Assembly (NCBI RefSeq): GCF_900104185.1
Contig: NZ_FNIZ01000005.1
Span: 62,001 to 126,000, forward strand
DNA: 64,000 nucleotides
Source of the DNA: Halobacillus aidingensis
GTDB lineage: Bacteria; Bacillota; Bacilli; Bacillales; Halobacillaceae
Direction: 5' to 3'
The notes under the pieces are model-generated. The model had not been told where the DNA came from and did not search any database. It saw only the letters and a program-made list of their open reading frames with translations. The translations under genes and the position numbers were made by a program. Numbering within the stretch: the first letter of the stretch is position 1; every line of letters begins with the position of its first letter. Below are positions 37,442 to 45,574 of the stretch, piece by piece.

Positions 37442-37891
37442 ATGAATAAAGGACAACGTCATATCAAAATCAGGGAATTGATTACGAATGACGACATTGA
37501 AACCCAGGATGAGTTAGTCGATCGATTAAAGGGTATGGGCTATAATGTTACTCAAGCCACAGTTTCAAGGGATATTAAAGAATTGCACCTTGTCAAAGTA
37601 CCTATGATGGATGGGCGTTATAAATACAGCTTGCCTGCGGATCAGCGTTTTAATCCTTTTGAAAAATTAAAACGTTTGATGATGGATGCGTTTGTCAGCA
37701 TTGATCGGGCAGGTCATTTCATCATTTTAAAAACTCTGCCAGGAAACGCGAATGCGGTAGGGGCACTCGTCGACAATTTGGAATGGGATGAAATCATGGG
37801 TACGATTTGTGGGGATGATACATGTTTGATCATTTGCCGCAGTGCAGAACAAACAGAAACAATAAGTGAGCAGCTGCTCAATATGTTATAA
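37442..37891 (+). CDS. argR: Arginine repressor ArgR/AhrC
   Basis: Encodes 149 residues: an N-terminal winged helix ([16 protein letters not shown]), then the arginine-binding hexamerisation domain ([29 protein letters not shown]). Regulates arginine synthesis and breakdown. The start at 37442 is 6 nt from GGAGG. Known as ahrC in B. subtilis. Confidence 0.96.
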   Translation: MNKGQRHIKIRELITNDDIETQDELVDRLKGMGYNVTQATVSRDIKELHLVKVPMMDGRYKYSLPADQRFNPFEKLKRLMMDAFVSIDRAGHFIILKTLPGNANAVGALVDNLEWDEIMGTICGDDTCLIICRSAEQTETISEQLLNML

Positions 37892-37907
37892 CTGAGGTGA
37901 AAGTTTC

Positions 37908-39632
37908 ATGCTAACAGAATTGTCTATTCGTGATTTTGCAATCATTGATCGAATTTCAATTACGTTCAAAGAAGGTCTCACCGTACTCACAGGAGAAACA
38001 GGTGCGGGTAAATCGATCATTATCGATGCCATTCAACTGCTATCTGGTGGACGAGGGTCTGTCGAGTTCGTGCGCCATGGAACAAAAAAAGCCGAAATTG
38101 AAGGATTGTTCACCGTAGGAAACGATCATCCCATTCATAAAGTGGGAAAAGAGTTTGGCGTCGATATTGAGGAAGATGGAATGGTGGTTCTCCAACGGAC
38201 CATTACCCATCAAGGAAAGAGTATTTGCCGAGTGAACGGGAAGTTGGTCACACTTGGAATTATGAAAGAATTCGGTCATTCCTTAATCGATATCCATAGT
38301 CAGCATGAAACACAATCACTGATGGATCCAGACCGTCATATCGAACTCCTCGATATTTTTTCAGATGACGATATGAAATCTTCTTTGGAAGAATACCATC
38401 GGGTATATGACAAATACCGTGTCTTGAAGAAACGCTACAAGGAACTGAGCGAAAATGAACAAGAAATGGCGCAGCGCTTGGATTTGCTTGAGTTTCAGCT
38501 GCGAGAACTCCAAGAAGCTGAAATGCAGCCACTAGAAGATGATGAACTCTCAGAAGAGCGTAAAAAGCTGATGAATTACGAAAAGATTTATCAAGGAATC
38601 CATGATGCTTATTATTCCTTATATGGCGAACAAAAAGGCCTGGACTGGCTGAGTCATGCTATGACATCACTAGAGAGTACGGCAGACGTGGACGAGGAAC
38701 TGGCCAAACTTTCAGAAGAAATGTCGAACTCTTACTATATCATCGAAGAGTTGACCTTCCAATTAAGCAATCAGATGGCAGCGCTTGAGTTTGATCCTGA
38801 GCGTTTAAATCAAATTGAATCACGCTTAAACGAGTTGAATCGTTTGAAGAAGAAATATGGGGCAACGGTCGATGATATGCTTCAATACGCCTCGAGGATT
38901 GAGGAAGAGATTGATGAGATTAAAAATAAGGATTCTCACTTGAATAAGATGGAAAGTGAAATTCATGAGCTGGGTCAGGATGCTGTGCTGGAGGCGAAAG
39001 CCCTTCATGACATTAGGACGAGTTCAGCAGCGACTTTATCAGAATACATCCATGAAGAATTAAGGGATTTGTATTTAGAAAAAGCATCTTTTGCTGTCGA
39101 TATCAACTTGAAAGAAGGACGGGAATCCGATCCTGAGCTTGATGGGCATCCCGTACAATTGCTCCCAAATGGTATAGACATCGTTAAATTCCTAATTACC
39201 ACAAATCCAGGAGAACCACTAAAAGAATTACATAAAGTTGCATCGGGAGGAGAAATGTCGCGGATTATGCTCGCTTTGAAGCGCATCTTTTCACGACACC
39301 AAGGCGTTACGAGTGTGATTTTCGACGAGGTAGATACGGGCGTCAGCGGTCGAGTAGCTCAAGCGATTGCTGAAAAAATCTACGGGATATCGGAAGGGTC
39401 GCAAGTCTTGTGTATCTCACACCTCCCACAAGTAGCTGCTATGGCCGATACTCACGTGAGAATTGAAAAAAGAGTGGATAATGATCGAACTCATACAGCA
39501 GCAAAAGAATTGACATATGATGAGAAAGCAGATGAAATATCCAGAATGATTACAGGCGCAGAACTGACAGAAACAACGGTTGAACATGCGCGTGAACTGC
39601 TTCTCATGGCTGATAAACATAAGAAACGTTGA
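37908..39632 (+). CDS. recN: DNA repair protein RecN
   Basis: Encodes 574 residues of the SMC-like family: Walker A GETGAGKS (29-36), coiled-coil arms (about 160-370), the signature LHKVASGGEMSRIMLALK, and Walker B VIFDEVDTGVSG. Acts early at DNA double-strand breaks. 16 nt after argR, with GAGGTG upstream. Confidence 0.97.
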   Translation: MLTELSIRDFAIIDRISITFKEGLTVLTGETGAGKSIIIDAIQLLSGGRGSVEFVRHGTKKAEIEGLFTVGNDHPIHKVGKEFGVDIEEDGMVVLQRTITHQGKSICRVNGKLVTLGIMKEFGHSLIDIHSQHETQSLMDPDRHIELLDIFSDDDMKSSLEEYHRVYDKYRVLKKRYKELSENEQEMAQRLDLLEFQLRELQEAEMQPLEDDELSEERKKLMNYEKIYQGIHDAYYSLYGEQKGLDWLSHAMTSLESTADVDEELAKLSEEMSNSYYIIEELTFQLSNQMAALEFDPERLNQIESRLNELNRLKKKYGATVDDMLQYASRIEEEIDEIKNKDSHLNKMESEIHELGQDAVLEAKALHDIRTSSAATLSEYIHEELRDLYLEKASFAVDINLKEGRESDPELDGHPVQLLPNGIDIVKFLITTNPGEPLKELHKVASGGEMSRIMLALKRIFSRHQGVTSVIFDEVDTGVSGRVAQAIAEKIYGISEGSQVLCISHLPQVAAMADTHVRIEKRVDNDRTHTAAKELTYDEKADEISRMITGAELTETTVEHARELLLMADKHKKR

Positions 39633-39645
39633 ATGAACAAAGGAT

Positions 39646-39679
39646 AAGCGTATGGATGTTACATCCATACGCTTTTTTT
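39646..39679 (+). terminator. Rho-independent terminator after recN
   Basis: Stem AGCGTATGGATGT/ACATCCATACGCT followed by T7. Confidence 0.92.
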
Positions 39680-39867
39680 ATTTATATTATAGTCTCCTCA
39701 AAATTCCATTCTATATTCCAATCTTTACATATACGTTGGAGAATGTTTCTACACAAGGGAAAGGGTACTATAATTACTGTGATTATGCTCGTTTAAAAAT
39801 CCCTGTGGAAGACCACATTATAAGTAAGCCATTTAGTTGGTACTGGAGTGATAAGGAGTGTGAACCC

Positions 39868-41118
39868 GTGAAAGATCAACAGACATTTAAATATATATGT
39901 GGTTCCGTTCTCCTGCTGTTCATGCTCATTTTACCTTTGATAGCCCCTGTTCATGATTATCTGTCCATCCCTACCGATGTAAAAATCAGTGCATCCAATG
40001 ATTCAGAAGTCTTTTCTGATTTTGAAGATACAGAAGCGTTGACTGCTTTTTCATCCACTGATGATCACCAAGTCTTTTATGAGTTCGCCGGAGTTCCGCT
40101 CAAGAAAACAGATGTCACTCAAATGCGCGACATCCGTTTGATTCCTGGCGGCCAGTCGGTGGGGGTCGAATTGCATACAAAAGGAGTTCTAGTCGTCGGA
40201 CACCATTTAGTCAATGGTGAAAGGGAGACGAAGAAATCACCGGGGGAGGAAGCGGATGTCCTCGTTGGTGACATTCTCCTTGAAGGCAATGGCCAAGAAC
40301 TCAATAGTATGGAAAAGCTGTCCTCCATCGTCAAAGAGTCCGGCGAAGCGGAGAAACCCATTGAACTAAAGATCAAGCGAGGGAAAGAGATAATTTCCAC
40401 CTCATTAACCCCTGTCTTTAACGCCCAGGAGAAGGAATATCAAATTGGTCTCTATATCCGTGATTCAGCTGCTGGTATCGGGACGATGACGTTTTATGAT
40501 CCAGAAACAAAGAAATATGGAGCACTTGGCCATGTGATTTCCGATATGGATACGAAGAAACCAATCGAAATTCATGAAGGGACGATTGTTCGTTCCCACG
40601 TAACCTCTATTGAAAAAGGAAGCCAGGGAATTCCTGGGGAGAAAAAAGCAAAATTTTCTTTACGAGATGATCGTTTAGGAACGATTACCAAAAACACACC
40701 ATTCGGCATTTTTGGGGAATTGGATGGGGATATGAAGAATGAGACGTATCCTAAAGGGGTCCCTGTCGGATTTGCAGAAGAAGTCGAAGAAGGACCTGCA
40801 CAGATTATGACTGTGTTAGATGGTGAAGAAATGCAGACCTTTGATGTGGAAATCGTCAGTAACATGCCGAAAAAATCGGCGGTAACAAAAGGAATGATTG
40901 TTAAAATCACAGACCCTGAACTACTTGATAAAACAGGTGGTATTGTTCAGGGAATGAGTGGAAGCCCGATCATTCAAAATGGAAAAATCATTGGTGCAGT
41001 CACTCATGTGTTCGTCAATGACCCGACAAGCGGGTATGGTGTACACATTGAATGGATGCTACAAGAAGCCGGAATAGAAATATACGAAGATAATATCAAT
41101 AAGCAAAAAGCAAGTTAG
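39868..41118 (+). CDS. spoIVB: SpoIVB serine peptidase (sigma-K checkpoint)
   Basis: Encodes 416 residues: an N-terminal membrane anchor (about 8-28), a PDZ domain (about 100-180), and the SA-fold peptidase domain. The catalytic His is H222 in [11 protein letters not shown], the probable nucleophile S364 in GMSGSP. It is made in the forespore and cuts SpoIVFA to release pro-sigma-K processing. The GTG at 39868 is 9 nt from AAGGAG. The frame is open upstream to 39652, but that part crosses the recN terminator. CATTATA at 39816-39822 could be a sigma-F/G -10 element with a poor -35. Confidence 0.95.
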   Translation: MKDQQTFKYICGSVLLLFMLILPLIAPVHDYLSIPTDVKISASNDSEVFSDFEDTEALTAFSSTDDHQVFYEFAGVPLKKTDVTQMRDIRLIPGGQSVGVELHTKGVLVVGHHLVNGERETKKSPGEEADVLVGDILLEGNGQELNSMEKLSSIVKESGEAEKPIELKIKRGKEIISTSLTPVFNAQEKEYQIGLYIRDSAAGIGTMTFYDPETKKYGALGHVISDMDTKKPIEIHEGTIVRSHVTSIEKGSQGIPGEKKAKFSLRDDRLGTITKNTPFGIFGELDGDMKNETYPKGVPVGFAEEVEEGPAQIMTVLDGEEMQTFDVEIVSNMPKKSAVTKGMIVKITDPELLDKTGGIVQGMSGSPIIQNGKIIGAVTHVFVNDPTSGYGVHIEWMLQEAGIEIYEDNINKQKAS

Positions 41119-41148
41119 AAGAGCCTTCCTACGGGCTCTTCTTTTTTT
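41118..41148 (+). terminator. Rho-independent terminator after spoIVB
   Basis: Stem GAAGAGCC/GGGCTCTTC with loop TTCCTAC and T7. Confidence 0.9.
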
Positions 41149-41169
41149 AATGTAATCCATTACTATTTA

Positions 41170-41312
41170 ATCGACAAATTTCGACAAATGATACAAGTGA
41201 ATGTCGAATTTATGCGAATGCGTGAGTATTTTAAAGCATTTTCAAGATAATCTCAAATATTGAAATTTTTTTGTTATAATAAAAGAGGGTTAAATTCCTG
41301 GGTGTCGAATAT
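41170..41312 (+). promoter_or_regulatory. spo0A control region: 0A boxes, sigma-A-like and sigma-H promoters
   Basis: Matches to the Spo0A box TGTCGAA or its complement: TTCGACA at 41180-41186, TGTCGAA at 41202-41208 and 41303-41309, plus a partial ATCGACA at 41170-41176. TATAAT at 41275-41280 with TG one base upstream (extended -10) resembles the vegetative promoter. AGAGGGTTA (41284-41292), 11 nt, GTCGAATAT (41304-41312) fits a sigma-H promoter, and the last 0A box overlaps its -10. Two promoters with 0A boxes are known for B. subtilis spo0A. Confidence 0.75.
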
Positions 41313-41358
41313 GTGTATTACGGAAAAAGAAGGACTATTTTGTAAGGAGGAAAAATAA

Positions 41359-42138
41359 ATGGAAAAGATTCGAGTCTGTTTGGCTGATGATAACCGTGAG
41401 CTTGTAAAGCTACTTGAGGAATATTTTGAGGATGCATCAGATATCGATGTCGTTGGTACGTCCTATAATGGAAAAGATTGTCTTCAAATGGTTGAGGAGA
41501 AGAAACCAGATGTGTTGATTCTGGATATCATCATGCCGCATTTAGACGGTCTTGCTGTCTTGAACAAACTGAAAGACATGGACAAGCATCCGGAAGTCAT
41601 TATGCTGACGGCGTTCGGTCAGGAAGAAGTCACGAAGAAAGCGGTTGAACTTGGAGCAGCTTACTTTATGATGAAACCATTCGACCTCGACCATCTTGGT
41701 GAGCAAGTACGTCAAATTAAACATGCGGGTGACCCGATCAATCGTGCATTAGGGAACAGTTACACATCAACTAAATCGAGAAAACCTGATCTTGATACAA
41801 GTATTACTCACATTATCCATGAAGTGGGAGTACCTGCACACATTAAAGGTTATCAGTACTTAAGGGAAGCCATTACGATGGTGTACCATGATCTTGAACT
41901 TCTAGGCTCGATTACAAAAGTCCTTTATCCTGATATTGCAACGAAATATAACACAACGGCATCCCGGGTGGAACGGGCCATCAGGCATGCGATTGAAGTT
42001 GCATGGAATCGAGGAAATATCGATGCCATTTCCTCCCTGTTCGGCTACACGATCTCCAACACGAAAGCAAAACCGACAAACAGTGAGTTCATCGCCATGG
42101 TGGCGGACCGCTTACGTTTAGAACATAAAGCCAGTTAA
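41359..42138 (+). CDS. spo0A: Sporulation master regulator Spo0A
   Basis: Encodes 259 residues: a receiver domain (D10, D11, phospho-acceptor D56 in LILDIIMP, K in FMMKPF) and the Spo0A DNA-binding domain ([43 protein letters not shown]). Activated through the phosphorelay, it commits the cell to sporulation. AAGGAGG precedes the ATG. Confidence 0.98.
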   Translation: MEKIRVCLADDNRELVKLLEEYFEDASDIDVVGTSYNGKDCLQMVEEKKPDVLILDIIMPHLDGLAVLNKLKDMDKHPEVIMLTAFGQEEVTKKAVELGAAYFMMKPFDLDHLGEQVRQIKHAGDPINRALGNSYTSTKSRKPDLDTSITHIIHEVGVPAHIKGYQYLREAITMVYHDLELLGSITKVLYPDIATKYNTTASRVERAIRHAIEVAWNRGNIDAISSLFGYTISNTKAKPTNSEFIAMVADRLRLEHKAS

Positions 42139-42141
42139 AAG

Positions 42142-42186
42142 AAAAAGCACGAGAGATGTGAAAACATCTTTCGTGCTTTTATTTTT
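42142..42186. terminator. Convergent terminator between spo0A and the next gene
   Basis: Stem AAAAGCACGAGAGATG/CATCTTTCGTGCTTTT with flanking A and T runs; can serve both strands. Confidence 0.9.
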
Positions 42187-42460
42187 ATGTCGTCATCAAT
42201 TCAGTAATTTCTTTGGCAAGGTTAACATCTTCATATATGCCTTCGTCAATTTCATCAATTTGGTTGTACAAAAAATTAGAGAGCTCTTCCTCTAATAAAA
42301 ATAATCCGTCTCTATTGATCAACCGGTAACTGAAAGGGAGGTCCAGGTATTGAATGATTACAAAGGTGTTTCCTTGATCCTCGTATGTACATAGTATGGA
42401 TAATTCACTATTTTCGGGATAATACCTGGATCCACCAAATCCATCCCTCTTTAAAACCAT
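42185..42460 (-). CDS. Uncharacterised small acidic protein
   Basis: Encodes 91 residues starting MVLKRDGFGGSRYYPENSEL. The N-terminal half looks beta-rich (SILCTYEDQGNTFVIIQYLD), the C-terminal half helical and strongly acidic (LEEELSNFLYNQIDEIDEG). No signal peptide, membrane helix or known motif. The ATG at 42460 has AGGAAGGGTGG upstream; a longer frame to 42517 lacks a good site. Convergent with spo0A. I do not recognise it. Confidence 0.65.
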   Translation of the reverse strand: MVLKRDGFGGSRYYPENSELSILCTYEDQGNTFVIIQYLDLPFSYRLINRDGLFLLEEELSNFLYNQIDEIDEGIYEDVNLAKEITELMTT

Positions 42461-42592
42461 AGAACCACCCTTCCTCTTATCATCCATCATATCTGAAAAT
42501 ACCAAAAGATGTAACAAATTTATAGAATAAATGTAAAAATTCCCATGTTTCCGTCAAATTTCTCTGTTTGTATGTTTTTTTTCTAAATTTTG

Positions 42593-42622
42593 TTCAATTG
42601 TACACCTCTTTTGTGATACAAT
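42593..42622 (+). promoter_or_regulatory. Probable promoter of the aspartate kinase gene
   Basis: Extended -10 TGATACAAT (TACAAT at 42617-42622) with TTCAAT 18 nt upstream. No lysine riboswitch or T-box was seen in the 200 nt before the gene. Confidence 0.5.
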
Positions 42623-42667
42623 TCTTAATTATTAATTACTTTCGTTCACTAATGGGGTGTTGTATAA

Positions 42668-44017
42668 ATGAAAGTCGTAAAATTCGGAGGCAGTTCTCTT
42701 GCAGATGCCGGACAATTAAAAAAAGTGAAAAATATTATTGATTTAGATGAAGACCGACGCGTAGTTGTCGTGTCCGCTCCAGGAAAACGTCATAGCGAAG
42801 ATGAAAAAGTGACGGATCTCCTCATTGCTCTAGGGACATCCATTCAAATGCATCAAATGGATGAGTCCGTTTATAAAAAAATTATCGATCGCTTTCAATC
42901 GATGACAGAAGAGCTCGATCTCTCCTTTCATGTTGCGGAACAAGTAAAAGATAAAATCGATGAAGCGATCGAATTGGTGAAAGATGGATCTGAGCATGCT
43001 CTTGATGCCTTGAAAGCTTGTGGAGAAGATGGCTCTGCTCATATTTTAAGTGCTTATTTGCAGAAGGCAGGGTCTGATGCATCTTATGTAAATCCAAAAG
43101 AGGCGGGTATTCTCGTGCGAGACCAACCTGGTGGAGCATTGGTTTTAGAAGAAAGTTTTGAGAAATTGTATAGCTTGAGACATCGTAATGAAATCCTTGT
43201 TATTCCTGGATTTTTTGGCTATACGTCTGAAGGTGAATTAGTAACATTCTCCCGTGGAGGATCAGATATTACCGGGTCGATTGTTGCGGCAGGATTAAAG
43301 GCGGATTTGTATGAAAACTTCACCGATGTCGATTCCGTCTATTGCGTCAATCCCATGTTCGTAGATCAACCCAAACAGTTGACCTCCTTAACATATCGTG
43401 AGATGCGAGAGCTTTCCTATGCAGGTTTTTCAGTCTTTCATGACGAAGCTCTTATTCCTGCATTTAAAGAAAAGATTCCTGTATGCATCAAAAATACCAA
43501 CAATCCAGCGGCACCTGGTACGATGATTGTGGCTGATCTACCTGAAAGGGAAAGTCACGTTGTGGGTATTGCAAGTGATGACGGATTTTTGAACTTATAT
43601 GTGAGTAAATACTTAATGAACCGTGAGATCGGCTTCGGTCGTAGGTTGCTTCAAATTTTAGAAGATGAAGAAGTATCCTTCGAACATGCTCCGTCTGGAA
43701 TCGATGACATGTCCGTTGTCATTCGTGAACATCATCTTCCACCTGAAAAAGAGGAAAAGGTCGTGAGGCGGATTAAAGAAGAGTTAGAAGTGGATACGGT
43801 CTTGATCGAAAGGGAAATGGCCATGATTATGATCGTAGGGGAAGGAATGAACCAGACGATCGGTATCGCCAGTCGCGCAGCAGCAGCTTTCCGAGAGGCA
43901 GAGGTCAATATTGAAATGATTAACCAGGGGTCATCTGAAGTTTCAATGATGTTCGGGGTCAAGTCCGCAGGTTTGGGCAAAGCCGTCCAATCTCTGTACC
44001 GAACGTTCTTCGAATAG
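42668..44017 (+). CDS. Aspartate kinase (ThrD/YclM type)
   Basis: Encodes 449 residues. The kinase domain begins KVVKFGGSS, has TFSRGGSDITGS and ENFTDVDSVYCVNP, and is followed by two ACT domains (about 300-449) with EVNIEMINQGSSEVSMMFGV. It phosphorylates aspartate for Lys, Met and Thr synthesis; ACT domains imply feedback control. The single long form resembles the monofunctional AK III/YclM group, not the two-subunit LysC. Monocistronic. Confidence 0.9.
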   Translation: MKVVKFGGSSLADAGQLKKVKNIIDLDEDRRVVVVSAPGKRHSEDEKVTDLLIALGTSIQMHQMDESVYKKIIDRFQSMTEELDLSFHVAEQVKDKIDEAIELVKDGSEHALDALKACGEDGSAHILSAYLQKAGSDASYVNPKEAGILVRDQPGGALVLEESFEKLYSLRHRNEILVIPGFFGYTSEGELVTFSRGGSDITGSIVAAGLKADLYENFTDVDSVYCVNPMFVDQPKQLTSLTYREMRELSYAGFSVFHDEALIPAFKEKIPVCIKNTNNPAAPGTMIVADLPERESHVVGIASDDGFLNLYVSKYLMNREIGFGRRLLQILEDEEVSFEHAPSGIDDMSVVIREHHLPPEKEEKVVRRIKEELEVDTVLIEREMAMIMIVGEGMNQTIGIASRAAAAFREAEVNIEMINQGSSEVSMMFGVKSAGLGKAVQSLYRTFFE

Positions 44018-44055
44018 ACTTCCTAACTGTTAATGATGAGGGAAGTTATTAAAGT

Positions 44056-44604
44056 ATATGGCAGGATTGTGGAAGACTCAATTTCGAGACTTTTATTGAA
44101 TGGATGGGGGCTGCGGGGAATAGCTCGCTTTCCGCGGGAGCGCGATGAGCCTCCTCAGGCAGACGCCTTGCGGGGTCTCACCTAGCACTCTTTTCCCGCA
44201 GGAGTCTCGCCATTCCCCTCCGCCCCTTTTGCCGTATTAGTATCTCGGAACACTTCAAGAATCTTCTCATTTCCAACTGGATGGAGAAATTGAAACACCT
44301 ATCCCAGGTATTTATCTCCCTGATGCCTGATATAAAGCACTTTTATCTAAAGCCCATGATGACTGGAAGACATCCAGTTCTGGTATAGGGGGTCGTTTCT
44401 CCTATACTTAGAATGGGGTGGTTGGGAAGCTGCGAGACTCCCGTGGGAGAAAGGAGATGGGCGAGATCCCGCAGGGCGAAGTCCGAGGTAGCTCGCCACT
44501 CCCCCACAGGAAAGCGAGTAGCTTTCCAGCTATCCCTGACACTCAAAAAAAGCAAACGATTCCCGGTTATCTTGAAACTGAGTCTTCCAGAAAAGGGAGC
44601 TTAT
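44056..44604. repeat. Composite family A repeat (two opposed units)
   Basis: Opens TATATGGCAGGATTGTGGAA and closes ACTGAGTCTTCCAGAAAAGG with GAGCTTA. The ends share the inverted sequence GGAAGACTCARTTTCGAGA. Inside are a first unit (about 44090-44260), a spacer with CCAGGTATTTATCTCCC, and an opposite unit (about 44400-44560) with GCGAGACTCCCGTGGGAG. Order and sequence match 26264-26700. Fills the gap after the aspartate kinase gene. Confidence 0.85.
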
Positions 44605-44619
44605 GTGAAAAAAACAGAA

Positions 44620-44656
44620 AAACGAAGCAGTGAGGATCACTGCTTCGTTTTTTTCT
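44620..44656. terminator. Bidirectional terminator
   Basis: Stem AAACGAAGCAGTGA/TCACTGCTTCGTTT with A-run before and T-run after. Ends the exonuclease gene on the minus strand. Confidence 0.88.
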
Positions 44657-45377
44657 GTTGAGATAACACTTCATTCAATTGTTCTAATGTGTGAACGTCA
44701 TAGTCAATCGTTTTTGAAAGCAAATATCGAAATAGCTCTGCCGTCATAATGGCATCATTCAATGCGTGGTGTCGTTCCCTTTTATCAATGCCTACATACT
44801 TTAGCAAAGGGTCAAGCTGGTGCCTTACATTCGGCAGGAGCCACTGCGCCATAAGCTGGGAGTCGATCACGTGTGGTTCATAATCAGGAAGCTTCCACCT
44901 TTTTAACATGGCCTTTAAGAACCGCATATCAAATTTTGCGGGGTGGGCTACAAGAACAGATCCTTCACTGAAATCCATGAAATTTTGGAAACCCTCAATG
45001 AAAGGGCTGGCATTATTGAGGCGGTCCCGGGATAATCCTGTTAAACGCAGCGTCTGTTTGTTGACAGGGCGAATGGGTCGGATCACCTGATGGAACTTCT
45101 CCATTCGGCAGGCATGCAGACCTTGGAGCCTTATTGCACCTATGGATATGATCTCATGCCCGATCTCTGGTAAGAATCCGGTTGTCTCAAGGTCAAAGAT
45201 GGTAAAATCCAAGTCCTTTAATTGCTTCTGGTGAAAACTTTCCTTCTTATTGAAAATGGTCAACTGCTTTTCTAATTCATGGTATGTGTGCCATTTCAAA
45301 TAAGGTTTAATCTTGAAATAGTACATCGGTTTCTCAAAAAGCAAATACTTAATAATTTGTAAGTCAACTGGAAGCAT
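44637..45377 (-). CDS. DEDDh 3'-5' exonuclease (DNA polymerase III epsilon-like)
   Basis: Encodes 246 residues. The exonuclease fold has Exo I FDLETTG (about 61-67), Exo II in VLVAHPAKFDMRFL, and the DEDDh His/Asp in HHALNDAI. About 55 residues of basic N-terminal extension precede it. Acts on DNA or RNA 3' ends; the exact role is unknown. Its ATG overlaps the stop of the displaced C-terminal frame of the upstream gene (TAATG), evidence of an ancestral coupled pair. Confidence 0.88.
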   Translation of the reverse strand: MLPVDLQIIKYLLFEKPMYYFKIKPYLKWHTYHELEKQLTIFNKKESFHQKQLKDLDFTIFDLETTGFLPEIGHEIISIGAIRLQGLHACRMEKFHQVIRPIRPVNKQTLRLTGLSRDRLNNASPFIEGFQNFMDFSEGSVLVAHPAKFDMRFLKAMLKRWKLPDYEPHVIDSQLMAQWLLPNVRHQLDPLLKYVGIDKRERHHALNDAIMTAELFRYLLSKTIDYDVHTLEQLNEVLSQQKKTKQ

Positions 45378-45574
45378 TAGACCACCCGATTTCGGTTATA
45401 GCTCAATTCCAGCACCTGCTGAAGGCGTTTGGCGATAATGAGCGCTTCTCTAAGTGATCGACGTTCCTCTTTTTTCATAGGTCCAAGTTTTAAATCATTG
45501 CTTAATGGTTCTTCGTCATCCAACTGTTGAAGGTTGGCTAAACAACATGAGACGGTGTAAGGCTGTTTTCGCAT
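45377..45574 (-). pseudogene. Displaced C-terminal frame of the CBS/nucleotidyltransferase gene
   Basis: This frame reads LQQLDDEEPLSNDL...KKEERRSLREALIIAKRLQQVL, the usual end of the DUF294 C-terminal domain, but lies +1 relative to the main gene that stops at 45516. Removing one base from the AAA run at 45540-45542 (TTT on the coding strand) joins both frames without a gap. The natural stop of this frame overlaps the exonuclease start. Confidence 0.75.

Noticed and set aside
39652-39867. 72-codon N-terminal extension of spoIVB
   Set aside because: It overlaps the recN terminator and lacks a ribosome binding site; the GTG at 39868 gives the normal length and membrane anchor.
42461-42667. 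Lysine riboswitch or T-box before the aspartate kinase
   Set aside because: The AT-rich leader is short and lacks the conserved motifs; only a simple promoter is visible.
44413-44661. Short frames within the 44-kb repeat
   Set aside because: They encode repeat sequence only; related frames at other copies are broken at different places.
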